A stretch of DNA of 53,930 nt from Prevotella sp. GTDB lineage: Bacteria; Bacteroidota; Bacteroidia; Bacteroidales; Bacteroidaceae. The stretch is taken from assembly GCA_017445845.1 (NCBI GenBank), contig JAFSRY010000047.1:1-53930 (forward strand). The letters are read 5' to 3'. Positions 7,567-15,447 of this stretch are shown here, one piece after another (within the stretch, counting starts at the first letter, position 1; each line of letters opens with the position of its first letter). The position numbers were made by a program, and so were the translations under genes. Below the pieces are notes generated by a model. It was not told the origin of the DNA, did not search any database, and saw nothing but the letters and a program-made list of their open reading frames with translations.

Positions 7567-10164
7567 TTACTTCGTCACGGTGTAGATGCCGGCCTCATAG
7601 TCTTTCGACTCGGTCTCGCCTGGCAGGGTGACGGTGGCAGTGGTGCCTTCGGGGATGGTGAAGGTCCATGTCCAGGTGTCGCCGTCGTACTTCCATGCGC
7701 TCTTGATGAGTCCTGCTGCCGACTGGTATTGGGCATCGACGTGTCCAAGTCGCTTGTCGGGCAGCGGCTTCATGATGATGTGCTTGAAGCCGGGCTGGGC
7801 GGTGTCGGCGCAGATGCCGGCCACGGTCTCCCATATCCACTGGCATACGGCGCCGTAGGCGTAGTGGTTGAACGAGTTCATGCCCTGCGGTCCCATGCCC
7901 TTCTCTATCATGTAGCTGTTCCATCGTTCCCAGATGGTGGTGGCTCCGTTGTCGATGGAGTAGAGCCACGATGGGTTCTTACGCTGGAAGAGCAGTTCGT
8001 AGGCGATGTCACTCATGCCATTGTCGGTGAGGGTCTGCATGAGGATGGAGGTGCCGAGGAAGCCTGTCTGCAGGCAGTTCTCGTGGTCGGCGAAGTTCTG
8101 GCGCAGGCGGGCAATCATCTTTTCCTTGGCCTCACCCTCTACGAGCTGGTTCTTCAGGGCGAAGAGTGCCGGTGTCTGCATGGTGTTCAGGATGTCGGTC
8201 TTGAAGGTGCCGTCTTCGTTGAGGAAGTTAGTCAGGATGTATGCCTTTGCTTCTTCAGCCATAGTTGTGTAGGTGGTGGCGTCGCGTCCGGTAGCTACAG
8301 CCATGTCGGCCATCATGCGGGCATCGATGAGCCAGTAGGAGGCATTCAGGTAGTTCCAGTAGCCGATGGCATCGGGCAGAGGCTTGCCGTCGGCGAAGGC
8401 GCGTCCGCTGCAGCTCTCCAGAGGTTCGTAGCTGAGCCAGTCGGCCCATTCGTAGTTGCCGTTTTCGGCGATGAGGGCGTTGTGGTCGTACTTGGTCTCG
8501 GCAACGTGGTTGAGGAAGCGGTTCATGGCTTCCCAGTTTTCTTCGATGATGTCATTGTCGGCAAACTGCTTCCAGATGGTCCAAGGCACAATGACGCCGG
8601 CATCGGCCCAGCCGACGCGCATCATCTCGTTGCCATACTGTGCGATGGGTGCTACGCCGGGGAATCCGCCGAGTTCGTTCTGGGTGTCGCGCATGTCGCG
8701 CATCCATTTATGGAAGAACTTGTCGGTGTTGGCGAAGAAGGTACCGGTCTCTGTGAACACCTGCGTGTCGGCGGTCCATCCGAGTCGCTCGTTGCGCTGC
8801 GGGCAGTCGGTGGGCACGCTGAGGTAGTTGGAGCGCTGTCCCCAGAGGGTGTTCGAAATGAGTTTGTTGATGAGTTCGTTGCCTGTGGTGATAGTACCGG
8901 TCTCAAGGTTCTTGGCGATGGAGGTGACGGGCAGCGACTGTATCTGCTTGATGTGCACTTCGTTGGTGGCGGTGATGGAGACGAAGCGATAGCCGAAGAA
9001 GGTGCAGTGGGGACGGTAGGACTCGTAGTCATCGCCGCCCTTGAAGGTGTAGACGAGACGGATGGCATTGCCGCCCATGCGTAGGTTGTCGCGGTGGACG
9101 CTTCCCTCAGGTCCGTCCATGCCACGGCTGCGGGCGCCGTTGCCGTCGTTGAGGATCTCGCTGGGCAGACAGGTGAGCTCAGTGCCTTCATTGGCCTTGA
9201 AGACGAAGGAAGGTACGGCGGCTGCATTTTGACCGAAGTCTACGACGAGGGTCTGTCCGGCCTTGACGACCATTTCGGCACCGGGGGCAAACTCTTCGTC
9301 AATGACAATCTTGCCAAATTCCTTGGCGTCACCCTCGGCATCGTTGGCACCCTCCACGTCCTGCCATGTATAGGCCTTGACGGGGTTGATGGCAAGGTCG
9401 CAGCGCAGATAAACCTCTGCACCGTCGGAGGGCAGTATTTCGCCTTGGAACTCCGTGTTTTCTTCGGGTGTCGACAGCTTTTCGGGTGTCTCGAAGCCCA
9501 ATGGCTCGCGGGCATCATAGCGTTCGCCGTCGAAGATGCCGGCATGTTTCACCGGACCGGCAATGCCAGCCTTCCACGACTCGGTGTCGGTGCCCAGACA
9601 TTTCTTGGTGCCGTCGGCAAAGGTCAGCTCAAGCACACCGCGGAAGGCGCACTTGCGGCCTATCATGCCGTCGTGACCCCAGGGTGTGACAATCTTGTCG
9701 CCCCACCAGCCCGGCGTCACTTGGACGGCCAACTGGTTGTCGGCACCGGCCTTGGTGTTGAAGGCATCGGTCACGTCATAGGTAAACGACCGTTTGGTCT
9801 TCTGGTTGTGGGTGAAGCCTGGCTTCAGGATTTCTTCTCCTATAGGTTTGCCGTTCACATACAGTTCGTAGACACCGAGGCCAGCCGTCATCCAAGTGGC
9901 TTTCACCACTTTCTGTTCGTTCGTAATGTTAGAGACGAACCAGCTGGCACCATCGGCAGAGAGCTCTTTGTCGCCTTCGATGCTACCCTCTACGACGGGA
10001 GCGTCGACAACGGAAATCCACTTTGACGCGCCCCATGCCTCGTCGCTGAGTGCATCGGTGCGTTGTCCATACCACTGTGTGGTCTTGTTGCCACAGCCTG
10101 TCATCAAGGCAAGAGCAACCACGATGGCTATGCTTGCCAGACACTTAAAGATTGATTTTGCCAT
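7567..10164 (-). CDS. GH78 alpha-L-rhamnosidase, lipoprotein
   Basis: 865 residues. The N-terminus is a lipoprotein signal (LALMTGC, Cys24), so the enzyme is anchored to the periplasmic or outer membrane. Beta-sandwich domains (about 40-420) precede the (alpha/alpha)6 catalytic domain. The GH78 signature DCPQRNERLGWTAD carries Asp453, Glu459 and Asp466, and IWERWNS carries Glu746, matching the four acidic catalytic-site positions known for bacterial GH78 enzymes. A C-terminal beta domain follows. It removes terminal alpha-L-rhamnose from plant polysaccharides or glycosides. It lies 55 bases downstream of a NigD-like lipoprotein gene; no SusC/SusD pair is adjacent. It appears intact. Confidence 0.92.
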   Translation of the reverse strand: MAKSIFKCLASIAIVVALALMTGCGNKTTQWYGQRTDALSDEAWGASKWISVVDAPVVEGSIEGDKELSADGASWFVSNITNEQKVVKATWMTAGLGVYELYVNGKPIGEEILKPGFTHNQKTKRSFTYDVTDAFNTKAGADNQLAVQVTPGWWGDKIVTPWGHDGMIGRKCAFRGVLELTFADGTKKCLGTDTESWKAGIAGPVKHAGIFDGERYDAREPLGFETPEKLSTPEENTEFQGEILPSDGAEVYLRCDLAINPVKAYTWQDVEGANDAEGDAKEFGKIVIDEEFAPGAEMVVKAGQTLVVDFGQNAAAVPSFVFKANEGTELTCLPSEILNDGNGARSRGMDGPEGSVHRDNLRMGGNAIRLVYTFKGGDDYESYRPHCTFFGYRFVSITATNEVHIKQIQSLPVTSIAKNLETGTITTGNELINKLISNTLWGQRSNYLSVPTDCPQRNERLGWTADTQVFTETGTFFANTDKFFHKWMRDMRDTQNELGGFPGVAPIAQYGNEMMRVGWADAGVIVPWTIWKQFADNDIIEENWEAMNRFLNHVAETKYDHNALIAENGNYEWADWLSYEPLESCSGRAFADGKPLPDAIGYWNYLNASYWLIDARMMADMAVATGRDATTYTTMAEEAKAYILTNFLNEDGTFKTDILNTMQTPALFALKNQLVEGEAKEKMIARLRQNFADHENCLQTGFLGTSILMQTLTDNGMSDIAYELLFQRKNPSWLYSIDNGATTIWERWNSYMIEKGMGPQGMNSFNHYAYGAVCQWIWETVAGICADTAQPGFKHIIMKPLPDKRLGHVDAQYQSAAGLIKSAWKYDGDTWTWTFTIPEGTTATVTLPGETESKDYEAGIYTVTK

Positions 10165-10219
10165 ATTACAATTGTTATTTATAAGGTATCTTATTATCTT
10201 GATATTTTAGGTATTGGGG

Positions 10220-10891
10220 TTACAGGCTGAACGTCTTCTCGATGAGTCCTTGGTAGGTGTTGAGCCGTAGGGTGACCGCCTTGCCTTGCATGGTTTCGGT
10301 GACAGGGATGCTGACATAGTACCGTTGCGTGTAGTATTCGGGTATGCCACCCTGGACGTGGTCGAAGGTGAGGGTGATGGTGTCGTCGGTCTCGCTGTTG
10401 AGGACGACACCGATGATATGATGTGCTTTGTCGTCTTCGGGTTGTCCCATCATCAACAGTATGCCGAGGTTGATAAACTGTCCGTTGCTGCTCATCCATG
10501 CACTCTCCAGTCCCACGGGGTCGTCTTTCGGTTCTGTTTCAAGGTCTTCCACTTTGCGGGGGCGCAACACATAGACTGGTTGCAACGATTTCACCTCGAC
10601 TTTTTGCGCAGCCTTATCATTATTATAATACGCGAGCGCGCGATAGAGCGTGTCGGCCTTCTCTGCCCAGCTGACGGTGGCTTGCGTCTGCAGATTGACG
10701 GTCTCGCCTTCGTCGGTGACAAAGTGGTCTACGGTCTTGGCTGCGGCGGTATGCATCATCACGAAGTCTGCCCGCATATACGACATATCACCGTCACCCG
10801 TTTCATAGTTCTCGGTCGTGCAAGAGAAGAGAAAAAGTGAAAAGGTGAAAAGGTAGAAATGTGAAAAGATCTCCCTTGCCACCTCCCGCAT
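10220..10891 (-). CDS. NigD-like lipoprotein
   Basis: 223 residues from ATG 10891; an earlier ATG at 10921 would overlap the acyltransferase by 23 bases. The hydrophobic stretch HFYLFTFSLFLFSC ends in a lipobox Cys. The rest, with YMRADFVMMHT, TYQGLIEKTF and paired beta domains, resembles the NigD N- and C-terminal domains found in Prevotella and Bacteroides. NigD was first met in a nigrescin bacteriocin locus; the general function is unproven. The signal peptide core is encoded by a low-complexity TTCACCTTTTCAC-type repeat, an odd origin for an export signal. It lies between the acyltransferase and GH78 genes. Confidence 0.65.
   Translation of the reverse strand: MREVAREIFSHFYLFTFSLFLFSCTTENYETGDGDMSYMRADFVMMHTAAAKTVDHFVTDEGETVNLQTQATVSWAEKADTLYRALAYYNNDKAAQKVEVKSLQPVYVLRPRKVEDLETEPKDDPVGLESAWMSSNGQFINLGILLMMGQPEDDKAHHIIGVVLNSETDDTITLTFDHVQGGIPEYYTQRYYVSIPVTETMQGKAVTLRLNTYQGLIEKTFSL
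10829..10870. repeat. Low-complexity GTGAAAAGG repeat forming the NigD signal peptide
   Basis: On the plus strand GTGAAAAGGT-like words repeat (GAAAAAGTGAAAAGGTGAAA and so on). On the minus strand this encodes the Phe/Leu/Thr/Ser core of the lipoprotein signal. Confidence 0.55.
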
Positions 10892-10898
10892 GTTGTTC

Positions 10899-12299
10899 TT
10901 ACGATGATATCTTGCTTTCATTTTCTTCTATGTATTTACTTTTCCCCCTTAGATAGTTTCTCAGCGGATTGGCATACATCGTGAGGATGCGCTCGCGGAG
11001 GAACGGTTCATCCTTGTCGGGCAGGTCGATTTTGGCGAGTTGTCCGGCGAGATACTTCTCGAAGCGTTCCTTGTCCTTGTCGGTATAGTGGCTTGAGAGT
11101 TTGTCGTTTCCGTTGACTTCGTCTTCGTCCGTCACGACTCGGCCTACTTCATGCAAGCATGGTCTGCCCTCGCTGCTCCGTCCGTTGACTTCGTCTTCGT
11201 CCGTCACGACTCGGCATACTTCATGCAAGCATGGTCTGCCCTCGCTGCTCTGTCCGTTGACTTCGTCTTCGTCCGTCACGACTCGGCATACTTCATGCAA
11301 GCATGGTCTGCCCTCGCTGCTCCGTCCGTTGAGCAGGTCGAGTGCGATATAGTTGCAGGGGTAGAGGTGGTATTGGCTGTGTATCTGCCGGTCGATGTGT
11401 TCGGCAAGCGCCTTGAAGAAGTCGTTCTTTGGCAGTTGCTGTGCCTGCAGCTGTTCTATGAAGTCGTTGACGGTTGCTCCCCAATGGTAGTGCACACGTC
11501 CTTTGTAGCCAAAGATGCCCGTGCGCATGTTGTCGAGGTCATCCTGCTTACTCTTCTTGTGATGAGGGTTGTCGCGTTTCTGTTGGAACTCCTTGGCTTT
11601 GAGGTAGTCGCATGGGTCATATTCGTAGCTGATGGTCAGCGGCACGATGTTCAGTTCCTTCAGGTCGCCCCCCATCGCCAGCATCTTCAGCACCGACTCT
11701 TGCGTGCGGTCGTCAGAGTCTTTGGCTCGGCCTTCGCGTTGGGCAATCCAGATGTTTTCCTTCTTTGTGGTGACGGCATAGTGGATATATTGGCTCATGA
11801 GTTGGCTCGACCGCATCATCTCGTGCATCGACAACGCCCGTCGCACGATGAAGGCTTTGTTCATTCTCACCAGTCGCTTAATCCAAGGATAGATGAGCAG
11901 GTTGTCGCCAATGCCAATCTCAACGGTCGTGGGGAAATGGTTGTCGACGAGCAGCACGTCGAGGAATGCCGAGTCGAGCACGATGTCGCGATGGTTGGAG
12001 ATGAAGGTGTAGCGAGGTTTGAGGTTTGGGGTCGGGATGTCAGCGGTCAGCCCGTCGGTATGTTTCCTGATAATATACTTCACAACAGGTTTCATGAATC
12101 GTTTCTGGAAGTCTAACGGTGTCTTCACTCCCAGGAACACCAGTCGCAGAAGACCCTTTCGGAGAGCCTTGGGCATCCACGGAAGGAATCCTTTCAAGAC
12201 GAGGTTGAACTGTCGGTCGTCGAGTAGGGCCTCGAAAGCCTGCCGCATCTCCTCAGCCTCATAGGGCCGTATCTCATCGAAAATCTCTGGCGTCTTCAT
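10899..12299 (-). CDS. 1-acyl-glycerol-3-phosphate acyltransferase-like protein with repeat insertion
   Basis: 466 residues. FISNHRDIVLDSAFL (His103, Asp105, Asp109) is the catalytic motif of this Bacteroidetes acyltransferase group, a variant of HX4D; REGRAKDSDDRTQ about 100 residues later is the phosphate-binding region. Such proteins move acyl chains onto glycerophosphate-type acceptors at the inner membrane. Residues about 324-395 are three in-frame copies of a 24-residue unit beginning RSSEGRPCLHEV and ending TDEDEVNG, encoded by a 72-bp DNA repeat (11115-11330). The flanking sequence reads as normal protein, so the repeat expanded inside a working gene, in a position likely to be a surface loop. 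A TACCTTTG promoter lies at 12323-12330. Confidence 0.85.
   Translation of the reverse strand: MKTPEIFDEIRPYEAEEMRQAFEALLDDRQFNLVLKGFLPWMPKALRKGLLRLVFLGVKTPLDFQKRFMKPVVKYIIRKHTDGLTADIPTPNLKPRYTFISNHRDIVLDSAFLDVLLVDNHFPTTVEIGIGDNLLIYPWIKRLVRMNKAFIVRRALSMHEMMRSSQLMSQYIHYAVTTKKENIWIAQREGRAKDSDDRTQESVLKMLAMGGDLKELNIVPLTISYEYDPCDYLKAKEFQQKRDNPHHKKSKQDDLDNMRTGIFGYKGRVHYHWGATVNDFIEQLQAQQLPKNDFFKALAEHIDRQIHSQYHLYPCNYIALDLLNGRSSEGRPCLHEVCRVVTDEDEVNGQSSEGRPCLHEVCRVVTDEDEVNGRSSEGRPCLHEVGRVVTDEDEVNGNDKLSSHYTDKDKERFEKYLAGQLAKIDLPDKDEPFLRERILTMYANPLRNYLRGKSKYIEENESKISS
11115..11330. repeat. Three tandem 72-bp CAAG-hairpin units inside a coding sequence
   Basis: Units at 11115-11186, 11187-11258 and 11259-11330 each run from GACTTCGTCTTCG to CTCCGTCCGTT and differ at only two or three bases. 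Each has an inner stem CATG/CATG closing a CAAG loop and an outer GGCA/TGCC arm. The length is exactly 24 codons, so copy number can change without shifting the acyltransferase frame. Confidence 0.9.
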
Positions 12300-12322
12300 A
12301 CTAAACAGGTTAAATACACTTG

Positions 12323-12330
12323 CAAAGGTA
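12323..12330 (-). promoter_or_regulatory. TAnnTTTG promoter of the acyltransferase block
   Basis: TACCTTTG on the minus strand, 24 bases before ATG 12299. It probably drives the acyltransferase and NigD-like gene, perhaps also GH78 and the two genes after it. Confidence 0.65.
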
Positions 12331-12378
12331 ATGATTTTTTTGATAATATGCCATGTTTTTCTTTTTTTTTATTAAAAG

Positions 12379-12417
12379 CCCCACCCGAACCCCGCCAGAG
12401 GGGACCGGGGGGGAGTT
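12379..12417. repeat. C/G-rich hairpin repeat (degenerate copy)
   Basis: CCCCGCCAGAGGGG followed by ACCGGGGGGGAG belongs to the same loose family as the CCCCTCC-TTG-GGAGGGG elements elsewhere. It lies downstream of the minus-strand gene 12440-13081 and could serve as its terminator. Confidence 0.5.
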
Positions 12418-12439
12418 GTTGCGATGGGGCTGTGTGTGT

Positions 12440-13081
12440 TTAGTCCCAGTCGTCGATTTTGAAATAGAGGTCCTGCTCCAGGCCGTCTTTGTCCTCATTC
12501 CAATAGTGGAAGAACTCCTGCGCTTGAGGCGGCAGGTCGCCTTGTGCCTCGCGAAAGAGTCGCAAGGTGGTTTGCCGGTTGATGGCTTCCGTGCGTAGCC
12601 CGATATAGTGATTGCGCCAGCAGAACCAGTCGTTGTCGAACTTTTCATAGCGGAAACCGTCATACCATCCGTCGCCAGCCCAGTACTCCTTGCTCTCCAT
12701 TCCCTTGGGCTGGCTCCAGCCTCGGCGCCGTTCCACCTCGTCGATGTGTCGGCCCAGCATTTCGCAGACACCATCCGAGATGACTTCGTGGAAAGAGACA
12801 TAACGGTCGTTGAACCACACGTCCGACCACTCGTCGTAATCTTTGGCATGAATCTCGCGAATGGCAAACATCCACAGTCTGACGGCCCACCAGTCATGAC
12901 CTGTTTCTTCGCAGAGGCTTCCGATGCGCAGGGCTATCTGCGCCTTCTGTCCGCCATAGCGGGCACACCTGATGGCGTGCACGTCACGATTCACCAACTG
13001 CATCAGCAGCCTTGTCTCCAGCTGCTCAATGCGTCCGTTCGGTGTGCAGCGGCACACCCGATAAATACTTCGTTTTCTCAT
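12440..13081 (-). CDS. Hypothetical protein, aromatic-rich
   Basis: 213 residues from ATG 13081 (the longer frame starts eight residues earlier, inside the structured leader). Rich in Trp, Tyr and Arg: WWAVRLWMFAIREIHAKDY, EYWAGDGWYDGFRYEKFDN and WFCWRNHYIGLR. No signal peptide, membrane segment or catalytic motif is visible; the composition suggests a compact soluble alpha-helical protein. I do not recognise the family. It has its own promoter (13181-13188) and an unusual leader whose 12-bp inverted repeat touches the start codon, so expression may be regulated at the RNA level. Confidence 0.65.
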   Translation of the reverse strand: MRKRSIYRVCRCTPNGRIEQLETRLLMQLVNRDVHAIRCARYGGQKAQIALRIGSLCEETGHDWWAVRLWMFAIREIHAKDYDEWSDVWFNDRYVSFHEVISDGVCEMLGRHIDEVERRRGWSQPKGMESKEYWAGDGWYDGFRYEKFDNDWFCWRNHYIGLRTEAINRQTTLRLFREAQGDLPPQAQEFFHYWNEDKDGLEQDLYFKIDDWD

Positions 13082-13169
13082 TGTAACAATAATATAAAAG
13101 AACACCTAAGTCACCGGCCTTATCGGCCGGCTCCATCCAGTCGCAACCGCGACCTTCTTATTGTTACAA
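13081..13169 (-). promoter_or_regulatory. Structured 5' leader with inverted repeat abutting the start codon
   Basis: TTGTAACAATAA (13081-13092) and TTATTGTTACAA (13158-13169) are perfect 12-bp inverted copies. Between them is a second hairpin, CCGGCC (13114-13119) with GGCCGG (13125-13130). On the transcript the long stem would end on the first base of ATG 13081-13079 and could hide it. Confidence 0.5.
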
Positions 13170-13180
13170 TTATTTCGCTG

Positions 13181-13188
13181 CAAAGGTA
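13181..13188 (-). promoter_or_regulatory. TAnnTTTG promoter of the hypothetical gene
   Basis: TACCTTTG on the minus strand, about 100 bases before ATG 13081; the leader then begins just before the inverted repeat. Confidence 0.6.
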
Positions 13189-13373
13189 CTAATAAGTTGT
13201 CGAATAACAAAACTTTTTCGCGGAAACTTTCATCGATTTTTGTTTTTTAACTGAAGTCTCGGATGCATCTCAGGAGCACGACTTTCACTAATTTCAAAAG
13301 CGAATGATTCTTTCTTCATGTATACTAATACGTCAGGCGGTTTCGGCCCATCCAATTTGCATGACCGAAAATG

Positions 13374-13456
13374 AGACCAGCCTTTGGTCTCATTGTGACC
13401 AGCCTTTGGTCTCGTCGTGACCAGCCTTTGGTCTCATTGAGACCAGCCTTTGGTCA
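13374..13456. repeat. 11-bp-phased palindromic array, word (A/T)GACCA
   Basis: Eight six-base words start at 13374 and every 11 bases after: AGACCA, TGGTCT, TGACCA, TGGTCT, TGACCA, TGGTCT, AGACCA, TGGTCA. Each is the near-exact reverse complement of its neighbour; spacers are five bases (GCCTT alternating with CATTG or CGTCG). The array lies between divergent genes (13081 and 13618). The rest of 13189-13617 is A/T-rich and gene-free; GAACTTTG at 13579-13586 is a weak promoter candidate for the arginine operon. Confidence 0.9.
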
Positions 13457-13617
13457 CAAACGCGATACTTTTGATGTTCGTTGGCTATAAAAAGGTAATA
13501 TTTATGCAAAAAGCAGCCTTTATCAGGTCAAAACGACATATTTATGTGAAAATATTTGCATATTTCGAATATTTTTACGAACTTTGCCCCACAAAAACTT
13601 TGTTTTAAGGAATAAAT

Positions 13618-14241
13618 ATGCAAAACGAAAAGAACATTACTGTCCGCTATGCCACCGATGAGGATGTGAAATATGCCGAGCACATTTGTCGGATGATTTT
13701 TGAGTCGGCAAAGGCTCGCAATACGGGTATAGCCAAGCGCGAACCGTCGTATATCGCCCAAAAGATGACGTCGGGAAAGGCGGTCGTGGCCCTCGACGGC
13801 GACCGTCTGGTGGGTTTCAGCTACATCGAGTGTTGGGAGCACGGCGATTTTGTGGCCACCAGCGGACTCATCGTCGACCCTGAATATCGGCGCATGGGAC
13901 TCGCCGCACGCATCAAAGAGAAAACCTTCCAGCTGGCTCGCGAACGCTTTCCCTATGCCAAGCTGTTCAGTATCACCACCTCGCTGGCGGTGATGAAACT
14001 CAACACGCGGATGGGCTATCAGCCTGTCACGCTCGACAACCTCACGCAGGACGACGAGTTCTGGAAAGGTTGCGAGGGCTGTGTCAACTACGACATCCTG
14101 CAGCGCAACAACCGTCGTGTGTGCCTCTGCTACGGTATGCTCTACGACCCGAAGCAGGCTGAACAGAAGAAGCCTTCGCGCTGGGCACCCTATATGATGT
14201 CGTTCAAGAATGCATTCAATAAAGTCTTCAGAATCAAGTAA
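13618..14241 (+). CDS. GNAT acetyltransferase, candidate N-acyl-glutamate synthase
   Basis: 207 residues. The GNAT fold is visible as VRYATDEDVKYAEHI at the start, VVALDGDRLVGFSYI, then ATSGLIVDPEYRRMGLAARI, whose RRMGLA is the acetyl-CoA pyrophosphate loop, and AVMKLNTRMGYQPV. It is the first gene of the arginine operon, seven bases before argG. No other amino-group acyltransferase (argA or argJ) is present in the operon, so by position it is the likely enzyme that acylates glutamate for arginine synthesis. Because Bacteroides uses succinylated intermediates, the donor could be succinyl-CoA. Role is inferred from context. Confidence 0.8.
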   Translation: MQNEKNITVRYATDEDVKYAEHICRMIFESAKARNTGIAKREPSYIAQKMTSGKAVVALDGDRLVGFSYIECWEHGDFVATSGLIVDPEYRRMGLAARIKEKTFQLARERFPYAKLFSITTSLAVMKLNTRMGYQPVTLDNLTQDDEFWKGCEGCVNYDILQRNNRRVCLCYGMLYDPKQAEQKKPSRWAPYMMSFKNAFNKVFRIK

Positions 14242-14248
14242 GCTAAGA

Positions 14249-15445
14249 ATGAAAAAGATAGTTGTAGCCTTTTCAGGCGGATTAGACACGTCGTATACCG
14301 TGATGCGACTGGCCCAGGAGGGCAACGAGGTACATGCCGTATGTGCCAACACGGGCGGTTTCAGTGCCGGACAATTAAAGAAGAACGAGGAGAATGCCTA
14401 CAGGCTGGGCGCCAAGACGTATGTGACGCTCGACGTCACGCAGGAATATTATGAGCGTTCGCTGAAATACATGGTTTTCGGCAATGTCATGCGCAACAAC
14501 TGTTATCCTATATCAGTCTCTTCTGAGCGCATCTTCCAAGCCGTCGCCATCGCCCGCTATGCCAACGAGGTAAAGGCCGATGCCATCGCCCATGGCTCTA
14601 CCGGTGCGGGTAACGACCAGATTCGTTTCGACATGACCTTCCTGGTACTTGCGCCAGGCATCGAAACCATTACCCTCACCCGCGACGAAGCCCTCTCGCG
14701 ACAGGAAGAAATCGACTATCTCAATGCGCATGGCTTCTATGCTGACTTTGCCAAACTGAAATACTCTTACAACATCGGCATATGGGGAACGAGCATCTGT
14801 GGCGGCGAACTGCTCGACCCTTCTAAAGGGCTGCCCGAAGAGGCTTTCCTGAAGCATGTCACCGCAACGGCTCCGGAAGCAGAACTTCGCATCACCTTCG
14901 AGAAAGGGGAGATAGCCGCCGTCAACGGTGAAACGTTCGACGATAAGATCGCCGCCATCCAGAAGATAGAGGAGATAGGGGCTGCCTATGCCATCGGCCG
15001 CGACAGCAACGTCGGCGATACCATCATCGGCATCAAAGGGCGTGTGGGCTTCGAGGCTGCCGCTCCGAAACTCATCATCGAAGCCCATCGGCTGCTGGAG
15101 AAGTCGACACTTTCAAAGTGGCAGCAGTATTGGAAGGACCAGGTCAGCCAATGGTATGGTATGTTCCTGCACGAGAGCCAGTTCCTTGAGCCTGTCATGC
15201 CCGACATCGAAGCGATGCTCACCTCCTCGCAGCGCAATGTCAACGGCACCGCCATCCTGAAGCTGCGCCCCTATGGCTTCGAGACCGTCGGAGTCGACTC
15301 GCCCGATGACCTTCAGAAGTCGAAACTCGGCGAATACGGTGAGATGCAGCATGGCTGGACGGCAGCCGATGCCAAAGGCTTCATCAAGATTCTCTCCACA
15401 CCCCTCCGCATGTACTACGGTATACACCCCGAAGAAAAAAGATAG
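14249..15445 (+). CDS. argG: Argininosuccinate synthase
   Basis: 398 residues from ATG 14249; the frame is open further up but overlaps the GNAT gene. MKKIVVAFSGGLDTSYT contains the SGGLDTS pyrophosphate-binding loop, followed by HGSTGAGNDQIRF, another conserved ArgG block. The enzyme joins citrulline and aspartate using ATP. The length is normal for the family. It is followed after two bases by argC. In this operon ArgG acts late in the pathway, on citrulline released by deacylation; argH, needed for the last step, is not in the window. Confidence 0.95.
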   Translation: MKKIVVAFSGGLDTSYTVMRLAQEGNEVHAVCANTGGFSAGQLKKNEENAYRLGAKTYVTLDVTQEYYERSLKYMVFGNVMRNNCYPISVSSERIFQAVAIARYANEVKADAIAHGSTGAGNDQIRFDMTFLVLAPGIETITLTRDEALSRQEEIDYLNAHGFYADFAKLKYSYNIGIWGTSICGGELLDPSKGLPEEAFLKHVTATAPEAELRITFEKGEIAAVNGETFDDKIAAIQKIEEIGAAYAIGRDSNVGDTIIGIKGRVGFEAAAPKLIIEAHRLLEKSTLSKWQQYWKDQVSQWYGMFLHESQFLEPVMPDIEAMLTSSQRNVNGTAILKLRPYGFETVGVDSPDDLQKSKLGEYGEMQHGWTAADAKGFIKILSTPLRMYYGIHPEEKR

Positions 15446-15447
15446 AA

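Noticed and set aside
7450-9084. A 544-codon open frame on the plus strand
   Set aside because: It is antisense to the GH78 gene, which has clear catalytic motifs; the valine/glycine-rich translation has no domain. It is a codon-bias shadow.
13543-13590. ArgR operator before the arginine operon
   Set aside because: TGTGAAAATATTTGCATA is only a loose match to the ARG box and the region is A/T-rich throughout, so I could not support a site.
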